This document shows positions 18,299 through 26,198 of a stretch of DNA of 64,000 nucleotides, piece by piece. Source of the DNA: Streptomyces sp. CoH27 (GTDB lineage: Bacteria; Actinomycetota; Actinomycetes; Streptomycetales; Streptomycetaceae); NCBI RefSeq assembly GCF_020181035.1, contig NZ_JAIQYY010000001.1, positions 403,190 to 467,189 of the forward strand. The letters run 5' to 3'. Below the pieces are notes generated by a model. That model was given only the letters and a program-made list of their open reading frames with translations. It had not been told where the DNA came from and did not search any database. The translations under genes were made by a program, and so were the position numbers. Within the stretch, counting starts at the first letter, position 1; each line of letters begins with the position of its first letter.

Positions 18299-18314
18299 TT
18301 TGAACACGTTCAAA
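18299..18314. promoter_or_regulatory. 16-bp perfect palindrome upstream of the first epimerase
   Basis: TTTGAAC and GTTCAAA are separated by AC. It lies 42 bp before the ATG at 18356, a form typical of TetR-type operators. No TetR gene is next to it. Confidence 0.55.
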
Positions 18315-18355
18315 TCGAGGGCTACGCTGGGTCCGACACGAACGGAGGGGGAGCG

Positions 18356-19339
18356 ATGAAGGTGGTTCTGCCCGGGGGAACCGGACAGGTCGGCACGATC
18401 CTGGACCGCGCACTGACGGCGGCCGGTCACGAGGTCACGGTGCTGACCAGGCATCCGGAACGCGAGCGCCAGATCGGCTGGGACGGGGTCACGCTCGGTC
18501 CGTGGGCCAGGGCGATCGACGGCTGCGACGTCGTGATCAACCTGGCGGGCCGCAGCGTCTCCTGCCGGTACACCCCTGAGAACCTGCGGGCCATGATGGA
18601 CTCCCGGGTGGACTCCGCGCGGGTGGTCGGCGCAGCGATCGCCACGGCCGTACGGCCCCCGCGGGTCTGGCTGCAGATGAGCACCGCGACGATCTACGCC
18701 CATCGCTTCGACGCGGCCAACGACGAGGCGGCCGGTGTGCTCGGCGGCACGGAGACCGGGGTGCCGGACCACTGGCGCCACAGCGTCGAGATCGCGCGGA
18801 ACTGGGAGCGGGCGCAGCGCGAGGCGCCGACGCCGGCGACCCGGAAGGTGGCGCTGCGCTCGGCGATGGTGATGAGCCCCGACCGGGGCGGCGTCTTCGA
18901 CGTGCTGCTCGGCCTGGCCCGGCTGGGGCTCGGCGGGCCCGTCGCGGGCGGTGCGCAGTACGTCTCCTGGATCCACGACGAGGACTTCGTCCGCACGGTG
19001 GAGTTCCTGATCGACCGGGACGATCTCGACGGCCCGGTGAACCTCGCCGCCCCCGACCCGCTCCCGCACCGGGACTTCATGCGGACCCTGCGGGCGGCCT
19101 GGGGCGTCCCGTTCGGGCTGCCCGCGACGCGCTGGATGGCGGAACTGGGCGCGTTCGCGCTGCGCTCGGACACCGAACTGCTCCTCAAGAGCCGCCGGGT
19201 GACACCAGGCCGACTACGGGAGGCGGAGTTCCGCTTCGCGTATCCCACCTGGGGGCCAGCTGCCTCGGACCTCGTCCAGCGAGCACCCGGACGGCTTCGG
19301 CTGCCCAGGCCCGTGCCGTACCGGCCCGGCCCCCGCTGA
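18356..19339 (+). CDS. NAD(P)-binding epimerase, TIGR01777-like SDR (copy 1)
   Basis: This 327-residue atypical SDR begins MKVVLPGGTGQVGTILDRAL with an excellent GGAGGGGG ribosome site. It shows VINLAGRSVSCRYTPEN and the loop around QMSTATIYAHRFDAAND typical of the TIGR01777/YfcH group, and the C-terminal DUF1731-like part near AELGAFALRSDTELLLKSRR. The family binds NAD(P), but its reaction is generally unknown. It lies behind a palindromic operator and next to a second, paralogous epimerase, so a shared stress-related or redox role is possible. Confidence 0.85.
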   Translation: MKVVLPGGTGQVGTILDRALTAAGHEVTVLTRHPERERQIGWDGVTLGPWARAIDGCDVVINLAGRSVSCRYTPENLRAMMDSRVDSARVVGAAIATAVRPPRVWLQMSTATIYAHRFDAANDEAAGVLGGTETGVPDHWRHSVEIARNWERAQREAPTPATRKVALRSAMVMSPDRGGVFDVLLGLARLGLGGPVAGGAQYVSWIHDEDFVRTVEFLIDRDDLDGPVNLAAPDPLPHRDFMRTLRAAWGVPFGLPATRWMAELGAFALRSDTELLLKSRRVTPGRLREAEFRFAYPTWGPAASDLVQRAPGRLRLPRPVPYRPGPR

Positions 19340-19400
19340 GTCCGCGCGCCCCCGGGACGCACGCGTGGCCTCACCCCGCCCCCGCACAGCCCCTCTTTAC

Positions 19401-19428
19401 TTGAAACTACAAGCACCCGGTGTATCGT
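19401..19428 (+). promoter_or_regulatory. Likely promoter of the second epimerase
   Basis: TTGAAA at 19401-19406 and TATCGT at 19423-19428 are separated by 16 bp, a fair sigma-70-type promoter. Confidence 0.4.
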
Positions 19429-19430
19429 CC

Positions 19431-19456
19431 CTCGTGATTCAAATTTGGATCACGAG
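19431..19456. promoter_or_regulatory. 26-bp near-perfect palindromic operator
   Basis: CTCGTGAT and ATCACGAG flank the inner palindrome CAAATTTG, with a single mismatched pair between them. It begins just after the predicted -10 box and ends 29 bp before the ATG at 19486, so bound protein would block transcription start. Confidence 0.6.
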
Positions 19457-19485
19457 AACAGCTCACGCCTCCTCGGGAGGACGCC

Positions 19486-20400
19486 ATGCGCGTCGCGATC
19501 ACCGGGTCCACCGGACTCATCGGCTCCGCACTCACCCGGTCGCTGCTGGCGGACGGCCACCAGGTCGTCCGCCTCGTCCGTGACCGGTCCGCCACCGCCC
19601 CTGCGGACGGCAGCGAGACCGCCCACTGGGACCCGGTCGCGGGGCGGGTCCAGCCCGGTGCGCTGGACGGCGCCGACGCCGTCGTCCACCTCGCCGGCGC
19701 CGGAGTCGGGGACAGGCGGTGGACGGCGGCCTACAAGCGGGAGATCCACGACAGCCGGGTGTTCGGCACCGGGACCATCGCGCGCGCCGTGGCCGATTCC
19801 GCCGCCCCGCCGCGCGTCCTGGTGTCCGCGTCGGCGACCGGCTTCTACGGCGACACCGGCGAGCGCGTCGTCGACGAGAGCGAGCCGGCCGGGGAGGACT
19901 TTCTGGCCTCCGTGTGTGCCGACTGGGAGGCGGCCGCCGATCCGGCGCGGCAGATCGGCGTCCGCGTCGTACACCCGCGCACCGGTCTGGTGGTCTCGGC
20001 CAAGGGCGGGGCATTCGGCCGTCTCTTCCCGCTCTTCCGCCTCGGCCTGGGCGGCCGGCTCGGCTCCGGCGAGCAGTACTGGCCCTTCATCTCGCTGACG
20101 GACCACGTCGCCGCGCTCCGCTTCGCCCTCGACACGGAGGAGTTGTCCGGTCCCGTCAACTTCACGGCCCCCGAGCCGCTGACCAACCGCGAGGTGACCC
20201 GGGCCCTCGGCCGCGCGCTGCACCGCCCGGCGTTCGCGGCCGTCCCCGCCGTCGCCCTGCGCGCGGCGCTGGGCGAGTTCGCGGGGAGCATCACCTGCAG
20301 CGCCCGGGTCGTCCCTGGTGCCCTGGACAAGGCGGGGTTCGTCTTCGCCCACCCGAGGATCGACGAGGCGCTCGACTCGGTGCTGCGCACGGCCGGTTGA
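19486..20400 (+). CDS. NAD(P)-binding epimerase, TIGR01777 family (copy 2)
   Basis: This 304-residue paralogue of the preceding gene starts MRVAITGSTGLIGSALTRSL with a GGGAGG site upstream. Diagnostic segments are VVHLAGAGVGDRRWTAAYK, VLVSASATGFYGDTGERVVDE (too long to be split across frames, so read as VSASATGFYGD) and the C-terminal LGEFAGSITCSARVVP. This is the standard YfcH-like form, while copy 1 is more divergent. The function is not established. Its own 26-bp operator shows that it is controlled separately from copy 1. Confidence 0.88.
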   Translation: MRVAITGSTGLIGSALTRSLLADGHQVVRLVRDRSATAPADGSETAHWDPVAGRVQPGALDGADAVVHLAGAGVGDRRWTAAYKREIHDSRVFGTGTIARAVADSAAPPRVLVSASATGFYGDTGERVVDESEPAGEDFLASVCADWEAAADPARQIGVRVVHPRTGLVVSAKGGAFGRLFPLFRLGLGGRLGSGEQYWPFISLTDHVAALRFALDTEELSGPVNFTAPEPLTNREVTRALGRALHRPAFAAVPAVALRAALGEFAGSITCSARVVPGALDKAGFVFAHPRIDEALDSVLRTAG

Positions 20401-20408
20401 GGTCCCGT

Positions 20409-20459
20409 GCGGACGAGCGCGCGGAAGTGGATGGCGCCGGCACCCGGTAACTCGTCCGC
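20409..20459. repeat. Inverted repeat downstream of the second epimerase
   Basis: GCGGACGAG (20409-20417) and CTCGTCCGC (20451-20459) are perfect 9-bp arms 33 bases apart. It may be a weak terminator after the epimerase stop or part of the control region of the next gene. Confidence 0.3.
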
Positions 20460-20564
20460 CGCGCCGAGTGCGCGAACGCCCGGCACGCGGGACCATGGTC
20501 GTCCGGCCGTACGGTGACGGGTCCCGGCGTCAGGCCCGGGACAAGGGGCGCCAAGGAGGATGCC

Positions 20565-21434
20565 GTGTGCCGACTGTTCGGACTGATCAGCTCTCCCCAC
20601 CGCACACATGCCACGTTCTGGCTGCTGGACGCCCCCGACAGTCTCAGCGCGCAGAGCCATCGCGAACCCGACGGCACCGGGCTGGGGTTCTTCGACGCGG
20701 ACGGGACACCGGAGGTGCACAAGGCGCCGATCGCCGCGTACGAGGACCGGTCCTTCGCCGAGGAGGCCCGGGAGGTCGAGTCGGCCACCTTCCTCGCCCA
20801 TATCCGCTATGCCTCGACCGGAGGCCTGGACGTGCGCAACACACATCCCTTCGCCCAGCAGGGGCGGTTGTTCGCGCACAACGGGGTGATCGAGGGACTC
20901 GACCAGCTCGACCGGCATCTGGGCGATGACCGGTCGCTGGTGCGCGGCGACACCGACTCCGAGCGCTTCTTCGCCTTGGTGACCCGGGAGACCGCGGCGC
21001 ACGGCGGCGATGTGTCCGCCGGGCTGGTGTCCGCGGCGCGCTGGGTCGCCGGGCACCTTCCCCTGTTCGCCCTCAACGTCGTCCTCGCCACCGACGACGA
21101 ATTGTGGGCCCTGCGCTATCCCGCCACGCACGAGCTGTACGTCCTGCGGCGCCCGCCCGGTGGCCATCACGGCTCGCGGCACCTGGACCACGCCGGACGG
21201 AACGGCCATCTGCGTGTCCGCTCGGCACGGCTGAGCGTGCTCCCCTCCGTCGTGGTGGCCAGCGAGCCCATGGACGACAACCCGCTGTGGCGGCTCATGG
21301 ACCCCGGCGAACTGCTCCACGTCGGCCCCGACCTGCACACCACGGCCCGCATCGCCCTGCCCGACCCGCCGGCCCACCCGCTCGCCCTGGCCGACCTGGA
21401 ACCCACCGCGGCGGCCTCCCAGCGTCCGGCGTAG
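20565..21434 (+). CDS. Class II glutamine amidotransferase
   Basis: This 289-residue protein starts at GTG directly followed by Cys (VCRLFGLISS). The initiator methionine would be removed, leaving Cys as the N-terminal nucleophile. AAGGAGGA lies upstream, which fixes the start. Other Ntn-hydrolase signatures are ESATFLAHIRYASTGG, NTHPFAQQGRLFAHNGVIEG and GDTDSERFF. It resembles stand-alone YafJ/EgtC-like amidotransferases of about 250-290 residues. The ammonia acceptor is unknown. Confidence 0.9.
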   Translation: MCRLFGLISSPHRTHATFWLLDAPDSLSAQSHREPDGTGLGFFDADGTPEVHKAPIAAYEDRSFAEEAREVESATFLAHIRYASTGGLDVRNTHPFAQQGRLFAHNGVIEGLDQLDRHLGDDRSLVRGDTDSERFFALVTRETAAHGGDVSAGLVSAARWVAGHLPLFALNVVLATDDELWALRYPATHELYVLRRPPGGHHGSRHLDHAGRNGHLRVRSARLSVLPSVVVASEPMDDNPLWRLMDPGELLHVGPDLHTTARIALPDPPAHPLALADLEPTAAASQRPA

Positions 21435-21562
21435 GTCGTGCCGTCGGGCATTGCGGACGACCGGAGACGACACGAAGTGACCGTCGGGGACAGGGCCGCC
21501 GGCATCGCCATGTCCCACCGGGTGGGCTGACGGCGCCCGTGATCGGATTCACGGGATCAAAA

Positions 21563-21572
21563 CTTGCGCAAG
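21563..21572. promoter_or_regulatory. TTGCGCAA palindrome, site 1 of 3
   Basis: CTTGCGCAAG is a perfect 10-bp palindrome just upstream of the -10 box of the 77-residue gene. The same core lies upstream of the LCP and TerD genes. Confidence 0.45.
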
Positions 21573-21575
21573 CCG

Positions 21576-21587
21576 TAAACTGTCGCC
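21576..21587 (+). promoter_or_regulatory. -10 box of a probable leaderless promoter
   Basis: TAAACT is followed by six bases and the GTG at 21588. There is no ribosome-binding site. Confidence 0.45.
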
Positions 21588-21821
21588 GTGGAGACTACCG
21601 AAGTGACGGGTTGGGAGACCGCCGTACTCGCGGGCGGGCCGGCGGACGGGACACGGATGGAGGTCTCCGGCCGGCCGCGGGTGATCCAGGTGACGTGCCC
21701 CTGCAAGGTGGAGGCCGCCTCCGCGGACGGGGTCCGCGCGGAGGCCGTGTACGTGTACCGCCGGGACTACCACGTGACCAGCGAGCCCCTGCGGTACGGC
21801 TTCGACATCGCCAGTCCCTGA
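21588..21821 (+). CDS. Small conserved protein of unknown function
   Basis: This 77-residue acidic protein (METTEVTGWETAVLAGG to LRYGFDIASP) has no membrane segment. It contains a single CPC pair (VTCPCKVEAAS) and a Tyr-rich strand (AEAVYVYRRDYHV). It looks like a small beta-rich cytoplasmic protein. I do not recognise a named family. It has a leaderless start and is followed directly by a strong hairpin, so it is a single-gene unit. Confidence 0.7.
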   Translation: METTEVTGWETAVLAGGPADGTRMEVSGRPRVIQVTCPCKVEAASADGVRAEAVYVYRRDYHVTSEPLRYGFDIASP

Positions 21822-21842
21822 CCGGCACGGTGGACAAGGCCG

Positions 21843-21881
21843 AGCCGGCCGCCCCCGGCGACGGGGGCGGGGGGGCCGGCT
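21843..21881. terminator. Strong bidirectional hairpin terminator
   Basis: AGCCGGCC and GCCCCCG pair with CGGGGGC and GGCCGGCT around a four-base loop, with a short bulge of Gs on one side. It lies between convergent genes (stops at 21821 and 21920). Confidence 0.65.
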
Positions 21882-21919
21882 GCCCCATGTCGTCGTTCCC
21901 CGGGGCCCGGCCCGGCCGG

Positions 21920-23629
21920 TCAGCTGTCGGAGTCGGGCTGGCTGCGTGCCGCCGCGTACGCCTGGGACGGTGTCATCGCGATGCCGTTGACACTGACCGT
22001 CCTGTACTGGCTGACCTTGGCACAGGTCTTGGCCTCGTCGGCGGTGGAGGCATGGGCGTTGGAGACGGCCGCGTGAGTGTCCGCCGGCGCGGGCGCGGAC
22101 GTGCCGCCCGGGAAGCTGGTGCCGCTCGGCCAGTCGGCGCCGATCACCAGGGTCAGGCCGGTTCCGGTGCCCTGCTTCAGATGCGCAGAGGACAGACCGA
22201 GCGCCTTGGCGACCGTCTGCGCCTCCCCCTTCTGGCCGGTGCCGTAGGTCAGCGTGGTCGTCGCGGAGGCCGGGGCGTAGTGCGTGACCGTGGCGGAACC
22301 GAACCCCTGGCCGGTCAGGGCGGTCGCGATGTCCGAGGCCCGGCCGGTGACCGTGGTGCCGTTCCCCACCGTCACGGAGATCTGCGACGCGGGCACGGCC
22401 GGGGTGGTGGGCTTGGCGGTGGCGGAGGCCGCCGCGGACTTCCCGCCCGAACCGGTCGTCAGTGACTGGTCGTTGGCGATGGTGGAGAACAGGGTCTGCG
22501 CACCGGGGCCCACGACGAGGCGGTCCTTGTTGTTCGGATCGGGGGCCGTCTGCATCGTCGTGAAGGTCATGCGTTTGGTGGGCACCTTGTTCACGTCCGA
22601 TGCGAGACCGATCAGCTTCTTCACGGTGCCCAGGCCGTCGTCCACGGTCAGCGCCTTGGTCGCGGCGTCGGCGAGGTCGTAGACGGCGGTGGGGTCGGTG
22701 AGCGTGCCCGCGCTCTTGAACTTGCGGATCAGCGAGCTGAGGAAGATGTGCTGCGTCGTCGTACGGCCGAGGTCGCTGCCGTCGCCGAAGCCGTGCCGGG
22801 AGCGGACGAACTCCAGGGCCGCGACGCCCTTGAGGGTGTGGGTGCCCTTGGACAGCTTCAGGTGCGAGTAGGTGTCGTAGACGTCGTCGTTGACACACAC
22901 GGAGACACCGCCGACCGCGTCGGACATCTTCACGACGCCGGAGAAGTCGAGCTTGACGAAGTGATCGATCGGGATGCCGGTGAGCTGGTGGACGGTGGCC
23001 ACCTGACAGGCGGGGCCGTACTGCAGCGCGCTGTTGATCTGGCCGTAGTAGCCGTTCGTGGACTGGTGACTCTCACTGTCCGTGCAGGCGGGCACCTTGG
23101 TCATGGTGTCGCGCGGGATGCTCATCACAGTGGCGTTGGAGCGGTCCGCGGATATGTGCAGCACCATCTCCACATCCGCGTTGCTGCCGGTCTGCACACC
23201 GGTGTGGGAACAGCCGCCGCCGAGCTTGCAGTCCTCCTGGCTGGTACGGCCGTCCGAGCCCATGACCAGGATGTTGATCGGGGTGCGGCCGAAGGCGTCG
23301 GCCTTCTCGGTGCCGCCCTTGCCGTCGAGCGAGACGCTGTGGATGTTGCCGTTCAGGTGCTCGTAGAACCACCAGCCCGCACCGGCCGTGACCACGATCA
23401 GGGTCGACATGCCGATGCCGAAGATCTTCAGCGTCTTCTTGCCGCGCCCCGCCGGGCGGGCCCGGCGTCCGCGCCGGGCGCCCTGCGAGCGGGCCGCCGC
23501 CCGGGCCGCGGCCCTGCCGCCGCCCTGAGCGCGGCCCCCGTCGGACTCGGACGCCCGCTGCGCGGGCACCACCCGTGCACTACGGCTCCGCGTGGCCTGC
23601 CCGGAGGGCCCGTCCCACGGGTCGCTCAT
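21920..23629 (-). CDS. LytR-CpsA-Psr (LCP) family cell-wall glycopolymer ligase
   Basis: This 569-residue membrane protein has an Arg/Ala-rich cytoplasmic N-terminus (1-65), one membrane helix (about 68-88) and an extracellular LCP domain. The LCP residues are visible in INILVMGSDGR, MSIPRDTM and ALEFVRSRHGFGDGSDLGR, where conserved Arg and Asp bind the pyrophosphate of the lipid substrate. Residues from about 395 form a LytR_C domain (QISVTVGNGTTVTGRASDIA). LCP enzymes attach teichoic or other polymers to peptidoglycan. A TTGCGCAA palindrome lies 120 bp upstream. Confidence 0.92.
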   Translation of the reverse strand: MSDPWDGPSGQATRSRSARVVPAQRASESDGGRAQGGGRAAARAAARSQGARRGRRARPAGRGKKTLKIFGIGMSTLIVVTAGAGWWFYEHLNGNIHSVSLDGKGGTEKADAFGRTPINILVMGSDGRTSQEDCKLGGGCSHTGVQTGSNADVEMVLHISADRSNATVMSIPRDTMTKVPACTDSESHQSTNGYYGQINSALQYGPACQVATVHQLTGIPIDHFVKLDFSGVVKMSDAVGGVSVCVNDDVYDTYSHLKLSKGTHTLKGVAALEFVRSRHGFGDGSDLGRTTTQHIFLSSLIRKFKSAGTLTDPTAVYDLADAATKALTVDDGLGTVKKLIGLASDVNKVPTKRMTFTTMQTAPDPNNKDRLVVGPGAQTLFSTIANDQSLTTGSGGKSAAASATAKPTTPAVPASQISVTVGNGTTVTGRASDIATALTGQGFGSATVTHYAPASATTTLTYGTGQKGEAQTVAKALGLSSAHLKQGTGTGLTLVIGADWPSGTSFPGGTSAPAPADTHAAVSNAHASTADEAKTCAKVSQYRTVSVNGIAMTPSQAYAAARSQPDSDS

Positions 23630-23960
23630 CTCCCACTCCCATGAACGGTCGGGCCCGTCAGTCCCTGCCGTGGGGTGTTACGGCCGGGACCGCGCGGCGG
23701 CGTAAGGGCAGGTGAAGCGGTATCGCTCCACCTCGCTTGCGTAGTTGCGCAATCTAGCAAACCTGTGGCCCGAACAGCACAGATACACACTCGATTCACA
23801 GGCGAGGCACCACTTGGAACCGCCGTGCGACCTGGGACGGTACGGGAGGCGGAGTGTACGCCCCCCGATTAAGAACGGTGTCAGGTGCGCTTCCAGGTGG
23901 GGCTTATGCCGGAATAAGTCGGCATCAAATACCCACCCGCGTGGAGTCGGCGGGGACGGA
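23630..23960. other. Intergenic region upstream of the LCP gene
   Basis: This 331-bp region between the LCP start and the TerD-like stop is more AT-rich than its surroundings and encodes nothing convincing. It carries the AGTTGCGCAAT site at 23743-23753 and must hold the LCP promoter and the end of the TerD transcript. Confidence 0.5.
23743..23753. promoter_or_regulatory. AGTTGCGCAAT motif, site 2 of 3
   Basis: The 11-bp sequence AGTTGCGCAAT, with palindromic core TTGCGCAA, lies about 115 bp upstream of the LCP start. It is identical to the site before the TerD-like gene. Confidence 0.45.
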
Positions 23961-25109
23961 TCAGTCCTCGTAGTAGTTGTTCACCACGACCTCCGGCTCA
24001 TCGTCGTCGAACGCCTCGTTGAGCAGCGCGCCGCCGATGAGACCGGCCGCGCCGGCGCCGATCAGCGCACCGGTACCGAAGCGGCGGCCGCCGCCCTGCT
24101 GCTGGTGGTGGTCGTGGTGATCGCCGTACGGCTCGCCGTAGCCCTGCTGCGGGTAACCCTGCTGGGGGTAGCCCTGGGGATAGCCCTGCTGGGGATAGCC
24201 CTGCGACACGGGCTGCGGGTAGCCCTGCTGGGGCGGGGTGTAGAAGGGCGGGACCGTGGTCTGCACACGCTGGGCGCAGCCGCCGCAGGTCTGTACGGGC
24301 CGGGGCACGCCCCACTGCGGGGACCAGGTCACGGTCGTCGTGCCCGGGCCGTGGTTGGGGTCGAAGAAGCAGGTCACGGTGGAACTCCCGGTGGGTTGCG
24401 GTGATGCGGTGAACGCCGGGGCCGCCGAGGCGGCGACCAGCGGCTTGGACGGGGCGGGCGGCACGGGCGCTGCCGCGCTCGCCGGCGGTGCGGCGAGCGG
24501 GGCCGGGCTCGGCGCCGGGGCGGGTGCGGCGCTCGGGGATGTCTCCTGGAGCACCGTCACGCCGTAGTCGCCGGCGATGCCGGCGAGGCCCGAGGCGTAA
24601 CCCTGGCCGACCGCGCGGAACTTCCATTCCGCGCCGTGCCGGTACAGCTCGCCGAAGACCAGCGCGGTCTCGGCCGACAGACCGCCGGACGCGAGGTCGT
24701 AGCGGGCAAGTTCGGTGTCGCCGTCCCGGTCGAGGACGCGGATGTGCGCCCGGTGCACCTGCCCGAAGGCCTGGCCCCGGCTCGCGGCCTCGTAGAGGGA
24801 CACGAGGAAGACGATCTTCTCCGCCTGAGCCGGGACCCGGGTCAGGTCGACCTGGATCCGCTGGTCGTCACCGCCGGCCGGCCCGCCCGCGCCGCCATGG
24901 CGGACCGAACCGTCGGGGCTGGTCAGGTTGTTGAAGAAGACGAAGTGCTCGTCGGACAGCACCTGACCGGACCCGTCACAGAGCAACGCGCTGGCGTCCA
25001 GCTCGTACCCGGTGTTCGCCTGCCAGCCCAGCCCGACCGTCACAGCAGTCAGGCCGGGGGCCTGTTTGCTCAGCGACACATTGCCGCCCTTGGTCAGGGA
25101 CACACTCAT
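23961..25109 (-). CDS. TerD-domain protein with GYPQQ repeats and glycine zipper
   Basis: This 382-residue protein starts MSVSLTKGGNVSLSKQAPGL, the hallmark of TerD calcium-binding stress proteins. The first 180 residues are the TerD domain (YELDASALLCDGSGQVLSD, FFNNLTSPDGSVRHGG, LVSLYEAASRGQAFGQV). Unusually, it continues with a Pro/Ala-rich linker, a CGGC pair, a run of GYPQQ-type repeats, a His-rich stretch (GDHHDHHQQQ) and a glycine-zipper hydrophobic segment (GALIGAGAAGLIGGALLNE). The extension suggests membrane association or assembly. GGAGG precedes the start. A TTGCGCAA site lies 75 bp upstream. Confidence 0.88.
   Translation of the reverse strand: MSVSLTKGGNVSLSKQAPGLTAVTVGLGWQANTGYELDASALLCDGSGQVLSDEHFVFFNNLTSPDGSVRHGGAGGPAGGDDQRIQVDLTRVPAQAEKIVFLVSLYEAASRGQAFGQVHRAHIRVLDRDGDTELARYDLASGGLSAETALVFGELYRHGAEWKFRAVGQGYASGLAGIAGDYGVTVLQETSPSAAPAPAPSPAPLAAPPASAAAPVPPAPSKPLVAASAAPAFTASPQPTGSSTVTCFFDPNHGPGTTTVTWSPQWGVPRPVQTCGGCAQRVQTTVPPFYTPPQQGYPQPVSQGYPQQGYPQGYPQQGYPQQGYGEPYGDHHDHHQQQGGGRRFGTGALIGAGAAGLIGGALLNEAFDDDEPEVVVNNYYED
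24125..24235 (-). repeat. Tandem GYPQQ-coding repeat in the TerD-like gene
   Basis: A 15-18 bp unit (GGGATAGCCCTGCTG on the plus strand, with variants) is repeated about seven times, encoding GYPQQ, GYPQ and GYPQP. Such an array can gain or lose units. Confidence 0.65.
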
Positions 25110-25182
25110 CCACGTCCTCCGCAGCCGCTCGCGCTTCCCGCGCCCATCACGATCAACGCCACCGGGGCCCTTCCGGTTCCCC

Positions 25183-25193
25183 AGTTGCGCAAT
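25183..25193. promoter_or_regulatory. AGTTGCGCAAT motif, site 3 of 3
   Basis: AGTTGCGCAAT lies about 75 bp upstream of the TerD-like gene start and is identical to the site before the LCP gene. Confidence 0.45.
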
Positions 25194-25310
25194 GTCTTAA
25201 TCATGTAGCAGAACCTCGACGGGACATCTCCAGAGGCCGGTGCGTGCCGGGCGATCACGTCAACCGCCCCTAGTCTGGCCCGAACACGCTACCGACTGGA
25301 GGACAACACC

Positions 25311-25577
25311 GTGGGCATCATCGGCTGGATCATCCTCGGCCTGGCCGCCGGGGCCATCGCCAAGGTACTGCTGCCGGGCCGCGACCCGGGCGGCCTCATC
25401 GGCACCACCGTCATCGGCATCGCGGGCGCCTTCACCGGCGGCTGGCTCTCCGCCCGCTTCCTCGACCGCCCGGTGGAGAAGCACTTCTTCGACCTCTACA
25501 CCTGGGGCGCGGCGATCGGCGGTTCCCTGGTGCTGCTCATCGGCTACCGCATCCTGTTCGGCAACTCCCGCGACTGA
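25311..25577 (+). CDS. GlsB/YeaQ/YmgE family membrane protein
   Basis: This 88-residue three-helix protein has glycine-rich segments typical of the transglycosylase-associated family (GIIGWIILGLAAGAIAKVLL, GGLIGTTVIGIAGAFTGGWL and IGGSLVLLIGYRILFG). Family members are induced by stress, but their activity is unproven. The start is a GTG preceded by GGAGGA. It stands alone between the TerD-like gene and the BlaI operon. Confidence 0.88.
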   Translation: MGIIGWIILGLAAGAIAKVLLPGRDPGGLIGTTVIGIAGAFTGGWLSARFLDRPVEKHFFDLYTWGAAIGGSLVLLIGYRILFGNSRD

Positions 25578-25667
25578 CCCGGCCCGTGAGGGTCGGCGGC
25601 CGGACGGAAGAACACCCACGTTTCACCCCTCCACGCACACGGCCGGACGGCTCCGCCTCCCTGATCC

Positions 25668-25697
25668 CCTTGAATCTACATCATTGTAGAATCAAGG
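25668..25697. promoter_or_regulatory. BlaI-type operator
   Basis: CCTTGAATCTACA and TGTAGAATCAAGG are 13-bp arms with one mismatch around TCAT. The inner TCTACA/TGTAGA matches the TACA-TGTA form of BlaI/MecI operators. It lies about 100 bp before the blaI start, so it likely controls the blaI-M56 pair. Confidence 0.7.
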
Positions 25698-25796
25698 CGC
25701 CCGTACGACACCTCCGTGACTGCCGGATCTGTACGATGTGACGTTCCCCCCGGCACGAGGAGTCGAGGCGAGAGACGCAAGCGAAGGGAGACGCGG

Positions 25797-26180
25797 GTGA
25801 CGGACCTCGATCCGCGCCGTCGGCGCAGGGCGCAGGGCGCGCTGGAGACACAGGTGCTCGCGGCGCTGCACGAGGCCGGGGGCCCGGTGACCGCCGGCTG
25901 GGTGCAGGATCATCTGGCCGCCGACCTCGCCTACACGACCGTGATGACGGTCCTGGCCCGGCTGCTGGCGAAGGGCGCCGTGACGCGCCGGCGCGAGGGG
26001 CGGTCGTTCCTGTGGCTGCCCGCCGCGGACGAGGCCGGGCTGGCCGCGCTGAAGATGCGCAAGGTCCTCGACAGCGAACAGGACCGGCGGGCGGTGCTGG
26101 CCAGTTTCATCACCGCACTGCCCGAGGGTGACGAACAAGTGCTGCGCGAACTGCTGGACCAGGCCACCGACGAGGACTGA
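25797..26180 (+). CDS. BlaI/MecI/CopY-family repressor
   Basis: This 127-residue protein starts at GTG with GAAGGGAG upstream. The winged-helix core reads GALETQVLAALHEAGGPVTA, AYTTVMTVLARLLAKGAVTR and EGRSFLWLPA, which is diagnostic of BlaI. The C-terminal helices (RAVLASFITALPEGDEQVL) give dimerisation. Such repressors dissociate or are cleaved when a partner M56 peptidase is active. The partner gene follows 18 bp downstream, and the matching operator lies upstream. Confidence 0.92.
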   Translation: MTDLDPRRRRRAQGALETQVLAALHEAGGPVTAGWVQDHLAADLAYTTVMTVLARLLAKGAVTRRREGRSFLWLPAADEAGLAALKMRKVLDSEQDRRAVLASFITALPEGDEQVLRELLDQATDED

Positions 26181-26198
26181 GGACGAGACCGAGCGCGC

